From: Amborella trichopoda
Lineage: Eukaryota; Streptophyta; Magnoliopsida; Amborellales; Amborellaceae
DNA: 64,000 nucleotides
Reading direction: 5' to 3'
Assembly (NCBI RefSeq): GCF_000471905.2
Contig: NW_006499776.1
Coordinates: forward strand, 2,650,204-2,714,203
Part shown: piece after piece, positions 32,472 to 43,538 of the stretch
Position numbering within the stretch: position 1 is the first letter of the stretch
Layout of the letters: each line of letters starts with the position of its first letter
Notes under the pieces: model-generated
Databases searched by the model: none
What the model was told of the DNA's origin: nothing
Seen by the model: only the letters and a program-made list of their open reading frames with translations
Position numbers and translations under genes: made by a program

Positions 32472-34997
32472 AAATTGGGCTAAAATGTGGGTGTAGACCC
32501 AAAAACTACCTAGAATTGAAGATAATTACAATTTATATGAATTTAAAGAAATTCTAAAAGTGGGTGCAAAAGGACTATTTTACCCTTGGCTAATAATGTG
32601 TGGAATTCCAGAACTGTCCATGCAATTGTCCGAGAACTTGCGTGATCTTTTGTGGCTGACCCGAGGTCATTCTGATGCCCATTTAATCGAAAGATTATTG
32701 TTTTCTTGTAAGGCTCAGCCTGACGATCATTTTGAAACCAACTTCGTGCCAAGAATCATGTTTTTGAGTCATGATCATGAGACTTGAATCTTGGATGAAT
32801 CTTGAAAACTTCAGATCGATTTTGTGCTCGTTCCTTGATGTTTCTTCATGATTTCTTCATTGAATCACACTGAGCATGCCATCATGATCATGGTGCAATG
32901 AACGTAGCTTGATTTTGTGTCCGGATGAAGATTTTGTCGTCTTGGGTTTTTAGACGGAATCTTGAAATCCGGCAGCCAAAATTTATAGCATATTTCATGC
33001 CTTAGTGTGTGAAATCCAACAGTTCATCGTACGCGAGGTTCGGACCAGAGATAGCCTCGGATCTCACGCACCTAATGCAATTGGTTTCGTACTGATCGGG
33101 TATACAAGCATCGTGATCTGGCTGCTCAAACGAGCGGCACTACTGTTGAAGTTTTTGTAACTTCCTTCGTGGATCAGTGACTTTCATTTAGTTTTTCTCT
33201 TTGCTCGGGTGTCGTCAAGAGGTGTACCACATATCGAATTGTTCGTCTTAATAAGATGAACATGCTCACCAAATTTTGGAGCGATTTGTCTTGAAACGAG
33301 TGAGATATAGACCTCAAAAGTTACTATCCATGACTGTGAAAACAACCACCTCTAATGGTGTTTTAGTGCAGGGTGGCCACACGGGAATAGTGTGTGGCCT
33401 ATTACTTTTCAGTATTTTACCCATAACTTTGTCTTGGAGTGACTGATTAAGCTAAAACTTGACCCATAGGTATTTTTGACCGTGCTAGATCTAATGGCAA
33501 TGGTCACACAGCTGTTTGACACAGTAAAAGTGTGGCTCTAGTTAGAGGGTCCATTTCAAGGTGTTGGAGACCAACTTTGTTGAAATTGTTTCTTTGTGTT
33601 CACTGCCTTAGACATGTCTGGTAGCAATGAAACTCAGCAGGTGGTCTTTTGAAGTGTTGATGACGATTCTGTTCAATTCTGGGGCCATTCTGAGACTGTC
33701 AAGAATTTGCATTGTTTTGAAGACTTTATTGACCTGCTTTCTACCAAGGACCAAGGTGGTAAAAAATATGTTCAAACAACTTGCCCTGTCTAATGTTGTG
33801 CTCCAAGAGAAGCGAGAAGGACAATCAGTTGGAAAATTTCTTTTGGTTTTTACTTTTTTTGTTCCTAGCCACAGGACCACATGAACACCGAGGAAATTCA
33901 CGTAATGGTGTCATTAAGCTTCTCAGATGTAGGGATGCATTGTTCGGGGGTCCGTCTGTGGACACTTTAGGGGGAGACGAGACATTTTTGAGGGATCTTG
34001 TCGAAGTCACCCTCGTGCGGACTGTTGGCGATTCTGAAGCTGAGGATTTTGTACGAACCTTGTCATTGAGAATTAGGCCCGTCTCGTAATTGAGTGCCAT
34101 GTAGAAGGGCATCGTTCCCATTTGGTTTGGGTTCGTTGGTTTGCTTTGGTAGGCATTGTTTGCTGCTACACCAGGTTTGCTTTTGACGTTCAGAGTACCA
34201 CTATGGGTCTCGTCTACTGAGTCCAGTTAGGGGTAGGTTCTATTAGCCGATCCTGAAGGTCTGGTCGTGCCGACTAGACGAGCTGACGTCTCTGATAGGT
34301 TCTCATCTAGATTTGTCAATTTCTTGCCTTTGGATAGTTTATTTCTAGAGTATGTTTGTGACCTCGTGGGAATAATGTTCTTCCTCATGAGACTTGTCTT
34401 ACGGTCTTGGTGAGTCTTTTGTCTTTCAAGTCCTTTTGCAACTAAACTCAGGATGTCAGAAAGTTTTCCATGAAGCTCATATTTTTGGAGTCCTGGAATT
34501 TATGACACCAGGGATTTTCTTCTTTTGAGTGAGGGCTGAAGTCTCATGTTAAGACAAGTTTGGCATCAACCTTTTTATTGGTCCAAGCATCCTTTACTGA
34601 CTTTCACTTGAACTTGGGAAGCGATGCTGTAGAGATGGTTTTCACCAACCTTTTTTTATTTGGGGCTCTTTTACCCATAACCTTTCTGCTATGTCCACCC
34701 TTTTCATCCATTTTTACTCACGATTCCCTTTCAGGTTTTCAGTGTGCTCGGTTTTTATTCACACAACTCTTTTACTCATAGTTTCGTGACCTTGCCCATC
34801 CGACTCATAGTGTTCCCTTATTAAGGTATACACCATGCTTGTTATTTTATCATATTTTTTTTTTTGTGAAGATGTGTTTAAGGTCATGCTTTCGAGACCT
34901 GTGCGAAACAGTTTAACGGCATGCGGCCTGAACATGCACTATGGTTTAAGGTCATACAGCTGAATTGTGGTGGTGATGAATGGCAGTCTGTGGAGGC

Positions 34998-35722
34998 NNN
35001 NNNNNNNNNNNNNNNNNNNNNNNNNNNNNNNNNNNNNNNNNNNNNNNNNNNNNNNNNNNNNNNNNNNNNNNNNNNNNNNNNNNNNNNNNNNNNNNNNNNN
35101 NNNNNNNNNNNNNNNNNNNNNNNNNNNNNNNNNNNNNNNNNNNNNNNNNNNNNNNNNNNNNNNNNNNNNNNNNNNNNNNNNNNNNNNNNNNNNNNNNNNN
35201 NNNNNNNNNNNNNNNNNNNNNNNNNNNNNNNNNNNNNNNNNNNNNNNNNNNNNNNNNNNNNNNNNNNNNNNNNNNNNNNNNNNNNNNNNNNNNNNNNNNN
35301 NNNNNNNNNNNNNNNNNNNNNNNNNNNNNNNNNNNNNNNNNNNNNNNNNNNNNNNNNNNNNNNNNNNNNNNNNNNNNNNNNNNNNNNNNNNNNNNNNNNN
35401 NNNNNNNNNNNNNNNNNNNNNNNNNNNNNNNNNNNNNNNNNNNNNNNNNNNNNNNNNNNNNNNNNNNNNNNNNNNNNNNNNNNNNNNNNNNNNNNNNNNN
35501 NNNNNNNNNNNNNNNNNNNNNNNNNNNNNNNNNNNNNNNNNNNNNNNNNNNNNNNNNNNNNNNNNNNNNNNNNNNNNNNNNNNNNNNNNNNNNNNNNNNN
35601 NNNNNNNNNNNNNNNNNNNNNNNNNNNNNNNNNNNNNNNNNNNNNNNNNNNNNNNNNNNNNNNNNNNNNNNNNNNNNNNNNNNNNNNNNNNNNNNNNNNN
35701 NNNNNNNNNNNNNNNNNNNNNN
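34998..35722. other. Assembly gap (725 N)
   Basis: Run of N. Left flank TGGCAGTCTGTGGAGGC matches 26,179-26,196 and right flank ATGATGTACGAAATG matches about 26,267. In Tat-B these anchors lie only about 71 bases apart, so the gap length may be an estimate or hide extra repeats. Confidence 0.99.
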
Positions 35723-35949
35723 ATGATGTACGAAATGTGAGTAGGACAATGGCGACCCACTAACTTACAACGAATATAAATGGTGGGATGGTTCGCCATT
35801 TTGTGAGCGTGGGTCAGACTCGCAAGGGAATGAGGAATGGTGATGAAGTGAATGAACTCACTGGGGAGGTAATGAAGGTGGCAAGCGCACACTAACAGGT
35901 AGATTAGGGAAGGCGTGTGTGAAAGGGCACATAAAAGGCATCTGAGTGT

Positions 35950-36460
35950 ATGGGGGAAAGTTTTAAAGGTCATACCTCCGGTACCTGTGCAAATCAATTT
36001 ATCGTCATGCGACCAGGACATGCACTATGGTTTAAGGTCATACAGCTGGATCGTGGTTATGTAGTTTAAAGTCATACAACTAGGACCGTGCAATTTAAGG
36101 TCGTGTGACTAGACCTCCGTTATAGTTTAAAGTCATATAGTTTGGACCATGGCGATGAGCCTTTTATCGTCATGTAGCTAGAACGTGCACTATGGTTTAA
36201 GGTCATACAGCTCGACCATGGTGGTGCAGTTTAAAGTCATGCAACTAGAACCGTGCAGTTTAAGGTCGTGCGACTAGACCTCTGCTACAGTTTAAGGTCA
36301 TATTGTTTGGACCACGGCTGTGCAGTTTAGGGTCGTGCAACATGGACCGAGGCTGTGCAGTTTAGGGTCATACAGCACGGACCAAGGCTATGAAGTTTAG
36401 GGTCATACAATACAGACTAAGGCTGTGCAGTTTAGGGCCATACAGCACGGACCGAGATCG
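35950..36460. repeat. Minisatellite of about 32-36 bp units, Tat-D
   Basis: Same GTTTAAGGTCATACAGC family as 235-690, roughly 14 degenerate copies. Confidence 0.75.
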
Positions 36461-36899
36461 AGGCTATGCCTCCATGTAGGTGAAGCTCCATGGGAAATAG
36501 ATCTATGGATGGTAATCCGACTCCCTGGGGATAAAATGGTTATGACCATTCACAAACTGAGGGCTTAGATGGAAATGGTGTCCTGATGAAGGATGGCATA
36601 CAAAAGCGCACTTCACTAAGGCTTAGTGGTGGGTAAGCATACTCTTTAGGGTGAAAGATGGCTTGGTGTGAAACATACCCACCGAAAATTGAAGAGGTAA
36701 GAATGACCTTAACTTCACTAGGGATAATGAGTTATAGTATGGGTGTGACTCCTATGGGGGTGAGGGATATCTCCTAACTCCATTAGGGATGATAGGCCAC
36801 AGTTTGGGTGCAACATCACTGGGGATGACAGGTCACGCCTTGGGTGCAACCCCACTAAGGATAAGTGGTAGGACGCACAAGACTTCAACCTAGAGTAGG

Positions 36900-37210
36900 T
36901 GACAATAGGCTACTAGAAATAAGGCCGGTGCCATGCGTAGTGCTAGTGGTTTCTTGCGAGTATTCAACCGGCGCTGGGTTGTTAAAGATTCAGCTGGAGC
37001 TGTGAATGACCTGTGATATTGTTTGAAGACAATCTGCGCTAAGTTAACCAACGTTAGGTTTGGAAATACACCCAGCTCAAAATCAACCGGTGCTAGGGTT
37101 GTTTGGAAACACACCTAGCGCCACTTCAACCAGCGCTAGAGTTGTTTTGAAAACACACCCTACGCTAAGTCAACTGGCGCTAGGGTTGTTTGAAATTCAC
37201 CTGGCTCTGG
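36900..37210. repeat. CCGGCGCTAGG-type repeat, about 45-50 bp units
   Basis: Units such as CAACCGGTGCTAGGGTTGTT followed by TGGAAACACACCTAGCGCC, about six copies. The same core (CCGGTGCTAGGCTTC) forms the 51-bp array in Tat-D's LTRs, so a motif is shared between LTR and 3' region. Confidence 0.7.
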
Positions 37211-37329
37211 GGATGGATCAATGATAGTTACCTCGAGCCTCGAGTCAAAGCCGGACTCGGCTCATCGTCGCTTGGCTTCACTTGGATGCGATTGGAACTC
37301 CTAGTTTGTGAGGGGCTTTTGAGGATAGT

Positions 37330-37970
37330 GGAGTCTATATAATGGGGTAAAATCCATTTTTCCCACACTTTTTCACCAAGGGTAAAAAAATTAAGCGAAA
37401 ATTTTCATAACGGTGAGGAGAGGGTGGTCAGTCGAAGTTCCGACAAGTAGTGGGATTCTAGGCGGTTTTGCAAGGAAGACCTTCGACGTGTAGACTTTGC
37501 CAAGAATTTGGAGAACTTGCAGGGAAAGGAGTAGGAAAGGAGAGTCCTCCAGAGAGTTTTCTGAGAAACAGAAGAGGTTTTGGGTTCCACAGGTTTTGGT
37601 GGAGGAGGCAGGAAGTGAAAATGTGAGCATTTTTCCTCATCTTAGGAATTTTTCAGGGATTTTTTAGAAGTTTTATGGGGATTGTGGTAACTTTCTGACA
37701 TTGTTAGCGGTTTTTACAGAGGTTCCCGGGGACTTAGAGGAAGTTTGCAAAAGTTTTCGATGAAGTTCTGGTGTTATCCGGGTGAAAAACATAGACGAGA
37801 AGCTTTTTCAGTGAATTTTTGGCCGTTAGAAGAAGTTCTGGTGGGAGACGAACACTACGAGAGGTGGATCATTGTGGAAGGCGTATGGTTGCAGGAGGTG
37901 AATCGTCGCAGGGAAGGTGTACAATTACCTCCGAAAATCGTGCGACCATTAAGAAGGTGCAACAACTTAG
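37330..37970. other. 3'-region block shared by the copies (Tat-D)
   Basis: Counterpart of 1,560-2,060 and 55,080-55,780. Words CCAAGGGTAAAAAAATTAAG and GTTTTGCAAGGAAGACC recur in related form. Open frames on both strands; none recognised. Confidence 0.4.
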
Positions 37971-38214
37971 GCTTTGAAAATGAGGAGTCTTGGGAAAAGA
38001 GCAGTCGCGACAGGGCCTGTGCTAACAGAAGTGTAGCTGACGCTGATGGTTTGTAGTGCTGACACAACCGGTGCTGAACCTCATGAAAGGCAACCGATGC
38101 TAAGGGTTAGGAGCACAACCGGCGCTGACCTTTGGAGGTCACAGCTGGCACTAGCTTCAGTCAACGCTCATTAGCACGTGTGGCTTATCATGGTGCAGCG
38201 AGTGATGCTCTCTT

Positions 38215-38526
38215 ATGACAGTAAGTTACGTGCGGGACGACGCTCGGCTACGAGCTACATATGGCGATGTTCATAGGCTACCAAATGTGGTGAATGATGA
38301 TGGGGCATGGTTTGTGGTACCTATTGGAAGCCAAATCCTCCAGGATTACAATGAGGTCCATGTTGTTATGTGGAAGGGCACCCACTGTGAACAGGGTATG
38401 CTTTCTGTCATAGGCCAGTTCCTTACCAAGGCAGCCCACTTTGTATGTTTGATACACACGCCGAATGAATCCTTCATTGTATGTTTGATATACACATTAG
38501 ATGAGATATCTGGCTTGTATGTTTGA
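38215..38526 (+). CDS. Antisense reading frame, 103 codons, unknown
   Basis: Runs opposite to Tat-D within its 3' region. Reads MTVSYVRDDARLRATYGDVH at the start, then WKGTHCEQGMLSVIGQFL and two copies of FVCLIHTP/IVCLIYTL-like text near the end. The homologous, broken frame is at 2,541-2,723. Antisense genes in the 3' region are known from the Tat-lineage element Grande, but I cannot say this is the same gene. No domain recognised, and sequence differences between copies show no codon-position bias. Confidence 0.32.
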   Translation: MTVSYVRDDARLRATYGDVHRLPNVVNDDGAWFVVPIGSQILQDYNEVHVVMWKGTHCEQGMLSVIGQFLTKAAHFVCLIHTPNESFIVCLIYTLDEISGLYV

Positions 38527-38930
38527 CATACACGTCAGATGGATTGAGGCTAACTTCTTGGAATGGCTCTTCCTATAACCATCCTCTTACTCGTCAGATG
38601 AATTAAAGCTAAATCTCCAAGTGGTTTCGCTTCTTCTTCATGAGGAAGGCCTTTCTTTGATGGGTTTGCTTCTTCCTCATGGGGCAGACATTTGTTTTGT
38701 CCTATAACCGTCCTCTTATCCTCAGATGCACAAGCGAGAGTACAAGTTTTGGTTTGTAACTGTCCTCTTATCCTCAGATGCAAGAGACTTGTATCCTCCC
38801 AAGTAATGGGCTTCTTGTAACTTTTAACTCATTTTTACTGCAATAAAAAGAGTTCGAATTTTGTTTGGACTATCTTGCCTATTTTCGTGTTGATGCCCTT
38901 TCTTTTGAATACGCATTATGGATAATACTT

Positions 38931-40114
38931 CTTTAAGTATCATCCATTGATAGGGGGCATTGCTTCCCCTCCTTCAGGATGTGTCAGTATATAGGCTCTG
39001 TTGGGTGAGACCTTTGTTACTATAAAGGGACCTTTCCACTTAGGCTCAAAATTCCCTTTATGCCGGTCGTGCATAATAATAGGCCTTTTAACAACTAAGA
39101 CTAGATCACCGCGGGTAAATGAGCGGACTTTGACAGACTTGTCGAAAGCCCTCTTCATTCTCCTTTGGTTGAGTTCAAGGATTTGTTGAGCCTCTAACCT
39201 CTTTTCATCGAGTGCATCCAATTCTTGATATTGGAGCTTGACTCTCTCTTCTTCGGTTATTCCTTGGTGAGTAGCGACTCGCAGTGAAGGGATTTGTTTT
39301 TTGAGAGGTAAAACTACTTCAGCCCCATAAACCAAAGAACAAGGGGTGGAATCAGTAGGATTTCACGTAGTAGTGTGATAAGGCCATAGGGCTTCAAGAA
39401 GCTTCTCATGTCAATTCTTCCTTGTTTTTGAAATTTACTTTCTTAAAACATTGCTCAGAGTCTTATTGAAAGCCTCAGCTAATCCATTAGCCCGAGGGTG
39501 GTACATAGTCGAGTACCTCAATTCGAAACCGAATTTGTTAACTAAGCGATCGATGTGATGACTTATGAATTGAGGACCATTGTCAGATATAATCCGGTCG
39601 GGCACCCCGAAGTGATATATGATATGATGTCAAACAAAGTAGGCCACCGCTGTCCCAGGAACCTACTTAAGGGTGACGGCTTCAACCACTTAGAGGAATA
39701 ATGTTTTGCAGCTAGGATAAATACATGGCCCATTGTGGAAGGAGGGTCGATAGACCCTACGTTCTCCATACCCCATTATGAGAAGGGCCATGATGCAACC
39801 GTAGGGTGTAAAGGCTTTAGAGACTAGTGAACCACGCTGGATTGTATTTGGCATACTTGGCACTTTTTAAAATAGCTTAAAGAATCGACAATCATGGAAG
39901 ACCAATAGTATCCCAACCTACGTATTCGTTCATAGAGCTTAGGACCAGACAGGTGTAGTCCACAAATGTCTGAGTGGACTTCTTCTAACACCTTATTTGC
40001 TTCTTGGATATCGATGCATCTAAGAAGAATGTTGTCAAACGGCCATTTGAAGAGAGCATCTCCTTCATGGAACATTCGAGTCGCATTCGGTACGATCTTC
40101 CGGGAGCTTGCCAT
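38931..40114 (-). pseudogene. Tat-D integrase (frameshifted)
   Basis: Frame 40,114-39,824 has an intact HHCC zinc site: the His pair in VHSDICGLH and CQVC after GYYWSSMIVDSLSYFKK. The core follows in fragments: the first catalytic Asp in the WGMDIVGP motif is replaced (WGMENVGS, Asp to Glu), SDNG text survives out of frame near 39,585, and ANGLAEAFNK near 39,480. Frame 39,335-38,940 is the clean C-terminal part with KVRSFTRGDLVLVVKRP and the GPF motif (KWKGPFIVTKVSPNRAYIL). An in-frame TGA precedes the last YLKKYYP. Inactive. Confidence 0.85.
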
Positions 40115-40231
40115 GTTTTAGGAAACTGGTGATGGGTTCTCTCTAATATTCTACCTGCTCAATTTCTGAACACAGTGAGTCAATGAATTTTGCTTCTTGA
40201 TTCCGACCCTTACCTCCTTGATTCTGTATTA

Positions 40232-40790
40232 TTACTTGTCAGTCTTGATTACTTCTTTGGCTAATAAAAGTGCTCCAAATGGATAAGGATGGCACTTGGG
40301 GAATATATTTCTCTCGTCATCCACATCGACCATGGTTCTTATATCTATGTGTCTCCATTCTATCACCCAGATAAGAGTGGGCCCTGATGAGGATAATTGA
40401 ATTGTAGCATTGAGTTTCTTAAGTGCATCAGCCTGTGAGTTTAGCCTCCTGGGGATGTGACTCAGGGATACGTTCTCAAGCTGAGCCATAAACTATTTTA
40501 CAGAATCGTGATAAGGCTTGAGAGTGTCTTTTCTCACATCATAAATCCCTTTGAGCTGTCGGATAACCAACTCGGAGTCACCATATATCTTAAGCTGCTC
40601 CAAGTCAAGGTCGAAGGCTATCTCCAGTCATTATAAGGGCCTAGTATTCTGCCTCATTTTGAGAACCAGCTTGAGCAAGAGAGAAACAAAGTGGCAATAT
40701 TCCTCCTCTCGACGTCAAGAATACTACTCTGACGCCTCCTCGTCGGATTGGAATGCTCTGTCGAAATACAATTCCCACGCAAGAGTAGGG
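40232..40790 (-). pseudogene. Tat-D second RNase H domain
   Basis: The entry motif is mutated (YFDRAFQSDEE where Tat-A has YFDGAFQSDRG). The middle is broken by stops; the end is clean in 40,489-40,232: SHIPRRLNSQADALKKLNAT and the tail VDVDDERNIFPKCHPYPFGA that precedes integrase. Supports the two-RNase-H layout seen in Tat-A. Confidence 0.7.
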
Positions 40791-40799
40791 TCAGCACAA

Positions 40800-41248
40800 A
40801 ATACTTCTTCATCAGGGAGGTCGCTTGATAGAGGAGATTCTGTTAATACGCGGTGTGCTACGAGAAAATCAGCCAAGGTTTGATCCTTGATGGCTTTCTA
40901 TAGGACATACGTGATGTCGAATTCCATTAGCAATAATGCCCATTTAGCAAGGCATCTCGAAAAGCATGGGCGTGTCATGAGAAACTTTACAGGATCAACT
41001 TTCGATATAAGTTTCACTTCATGACCAAGCAAGTAATGGCGTAGTTTTTGTACTTTGAAGATCAAGGCCAGACACATCTTCTCAATAGGGGGATAGTTCT
41101 TCTCGTTCCTTTGCATCCTGCGACTAAGATAATATAACACAGTCTCTTTTCCCTCTTCATTATTTTGAGCCAACAATGCTCCGAGTGACTCGTCCAAAGC
41201 AGTCACGTATAGAGTGAAGGTTTTTCCTAAGACTGGTGTAGAGAGCAC
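40800..41248 (-). pseudogene. Tat-D first RNase H domain and tether
   Basis: Frame 41,248-40,898: LSTPVLGKTFTLYVTALDES, LGALLAQNN, VLYYLSRRMQ, KLRHYLLGHEVKLIS and DPVKFLM, the gypsy RNase H pattern with the same Asp-to-Thr change at LYVT as in Tat-A. Good open length, but lacking the first catalytic carboxylate. The tether FDITYVL stops one codon later. Confidence 0.76.
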
Positions 41249-41326
41249 TAGAGGGTTGAGTAAATAGTGCTTGATGTCATCAAGGGCTGCCTGACATGCT
41301 TCATCCTAGATGAAGGGGGTATCTTT

Positions 41327-42150
41327 TTAGCAGGTGTGTAAAGGGTTTACAGCGACCTGAGAGGTTCGAGATGAACCTACGAATGTATGCCAGCTACCCT
41401 TGAAGAGAGCGCAGTTTTTGAAGTGTAGCCAGTGATGGCCTTTCTTGGATTGCCTTGATCTCGACTGACTCAACTTCAAGCCCTCGATGTTTGACGAAGA
41501 ATCCCAATAATTTTTTGGAGCACATGCCAAAAGCACATTTCAACGAGTTCATTTTTAGTTGATGAAGGCACAACCGCTTCAACACCTTTCCAAGGTCTCT
41601 CATGTTAGCATCCTTTTCTTCAGATTTTACCACCAAGTCATCTACATAACACTCCACCTCTTTGTGCATCATGACATTGAAAATTGTTGTCATTGCTCTT
41701 TGGTATGTGGCACAACATTTTTTAATCCAAAAGGCATCATTGTGTTACAGAAGAGCCCTTTTGGAGTTAAGAATGTAGTGGCCTCTTCATCTTCTGGTGC
41801 CATCCTTATCTGATTATACCCGGAGTATCCGTCCGTGAAGGAAAAAATTTGACAGTGAGCTGTAGAGTCAATGAGAATCCTAGTGAATGGTAATAGGAAG
41901 TCATCCTTGGGACAGGTGGTATTCAAATCATGAAAGTCAATACACACTCTGATTTGACCATTCTTCTTCTTTGTTGGAACAACATTTGCTAGCCATTTTG
42001 GGTACATAGACATTACGAATAAAGCCTGCTTGTCTAAGCTTGGTTATCTCGACATCTATCTGCATTTGAAAGTCAGACCTGAACCTTATAGATTTTAGTT
42101 TGATAGGTTTGACAGTTGGATCAATGCCGAGATGGTGAACAACAACTTGA
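41327..42150 (-). pseudogene. Tat-D reverse transcriptase (three frames)
   Basis: Pieces: HEMPGLDPQVVVHHLGIDPT in the frame ending at 41,937; 42,013-41,690 with YPKWLANVVPTKKKNGQIRV, HDLNTTCPKDDFLLPF, the catalytic FSFTDGYSGYNQIRM and TPKGLFCNTMMPFGL; 41,693-41,394 with the YVDD site (41,648-41,637). Two frameshifts separate them. Catalytic aspartates are all retained. Better preserved than in Tat-A in the fingers and palm. Confidence 0.88.
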
Positions 42151-43150
42151 GGGTCTAAACCAGGCATCTCATGGTAGTGCCAAGCAAAGACGTCTCGATT
42201 TACTTTCAAGAAGGTAGTGAAATATTCTTTCTCTTTTGGAGACATATTCACTGAAATGAAAGTGGGTCTGGGATCTGCTTCTTCTCCAAGATTTATTTCC
42301 TCGCGTTCGTCAGCTGTGGCTTGACCACCTTCTTCCCATTCTTCTGAAGCCTCTTGTAACTCTTCACCATCGCTTTCAAAAATCTTTCGATCGACCTCAT
42401 GTGCGGAGACCCATGATCTTGACATTTCTACCTCTGATAGAGGTCCAGAGTGGATCATAATTTCTACATCTTTCTCGAACCGAGTGATAGAAAGGTTAAC
42501 CTCAAAAGTGGAATACACGTCAGGTTGGAAAGACTTATCTCGAAAGTTAGAGGAAAAATTCAGGTTCAGTGATAATGATGTGAAGAGTGTCTTAGTACGA
42601 ATCACACGGTATTTGTACAAATGCCTGGAGTGTTTGCTCCGAGCCAGCTGGTTCTCCTCAAACTTGTATCATGTGGCAAGCCTCCTGAGTGTAGAAATGT
42701 TTCTCTCGACTCTCTTAGTCTCTGCTCAAAGTCAAGCTCAGGGGGCCACTGGGGCTTCTTTGGCTTCGACTTCTGCTTCTTTGAAAAAGGTGGCTCTGCC
42801 TTAGCTTTAGCTTCCAAGACTACGAGGGTCTTTCTCAATCGTTTTCGCTGCGTCCTGCTTATATTGAATCCTTCGAATTCCTGGTCAAGAGCCTCGATGT
42901 CCGGACATATCAAGGTTGTACCTACAGGGGACGTAGAAGAGAGAATGAAAAGAAGGAGAAGAAGGAGGAGATGGGTTAGAAGGTTTTTAAGGTCATTCCC
43001 CTCATTTGACTGATCTGAGCAGCTTTTTACGTCATCACCAGGGTTGGACGGGAGTACGGGTTCTTTTAGGTTTTTCCCTTGCTTAGACCGTTGGGGAGTG
43101 ATTTTAACGTCGTCATCCTCATTGGACGTAGGCTGAGTGGGATATGGCAC
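42151..43150 (-). pseudogene. Tat-D gag-pol linker
   Basis: Frames 43,150-42,602 and 42,620-41,937. Contains the repeated peptide DDVKITPQRSKQGKNLK / DDVKSCSDQSNEGNDLK, the basic segment SRTQRKRLRKTL, a Lys-rich stretch (KKQKSKPKKPQWPPELDFEQ), then acidic GEELQEASEEWEEGG and FLKVNRDVFAWHYHEMPGL into RT. No D-(S/T/G)-G protease motif found. Confidence 0.6.
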
Positions 43151-43538
43151 GGGGACATCTTATTGACATGATGAAGAAGGAAGAAGGATCATGTCAGGGA
43201 TGAAGTCTAGTAAAGTTAGTAGTGGAGGAAGGGCCTGAGAAAATCTTGCTCAACTGTGGGTTGAGCGATCTTGTTTCTTCGACGAGTAGCCCTTGGTGCC
43301 CGTCTTTTTTTGGTTTCTGAGGTGATGTTTGATTCATCTCGCTGGGCTGGCGAACAGCCTTAGCTTGGCGAACTATATCTCACCTTAAAGACTTAAGTCT
43401 TCTTCATCTATGGTAAACTATCCATGGCTAGGGAATTGAGGGTTTCGCAGAGTCTAAATCATTCATAAGAAGGTCCTGCTTTGGGAGATCTCCTTGCCTC
43501 GATGGATAAGTGACTTGGGGGTGACTTACAGGGAGATT

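Larger units (their letters stand above)
30567..33778 (-). repeat. 3' LTR of Tat-D (3,212 bp)
   Basis: Starts TAGTTAGGTGCCTCGATCTC (first bases mutated from TGGTTAGG) and ends TTCAAACA. The right flank ACTTGCCCTGTC is complementary to a short G-rich tract. Contains a 51-bp minisatellite (31,320-32,030), a purine tract (32,040-32,330) and an intact TATA word. Confidence 0.87.
33779..38930 (-). other. Tat-D 3' noncoding region
   Basis: From the LTR rightward: a segment shared with Tat-B (33,779-34,997), an assembly gap, minisatellite (35,950-36,460), CTCCACTGGGGAT-type repeats (36,480-36,870), CCGGCGCTAGG repeats (36,900-37,210), a shared block (37,330-37,970), further CCGGCGCTGA repeats (38,045-38,170), an antisense reading frame (38,215-38,526) and a GTAACCGTCCTC repeat block (38,550-38,860). 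No sense-strand gene is credible. Confidence 0.7.

Noticed and set aside
34921..36021. Frames of up to 360 codons at 35 kb
   Set aside because: Made almost entirely of N; they span the assembly gap.
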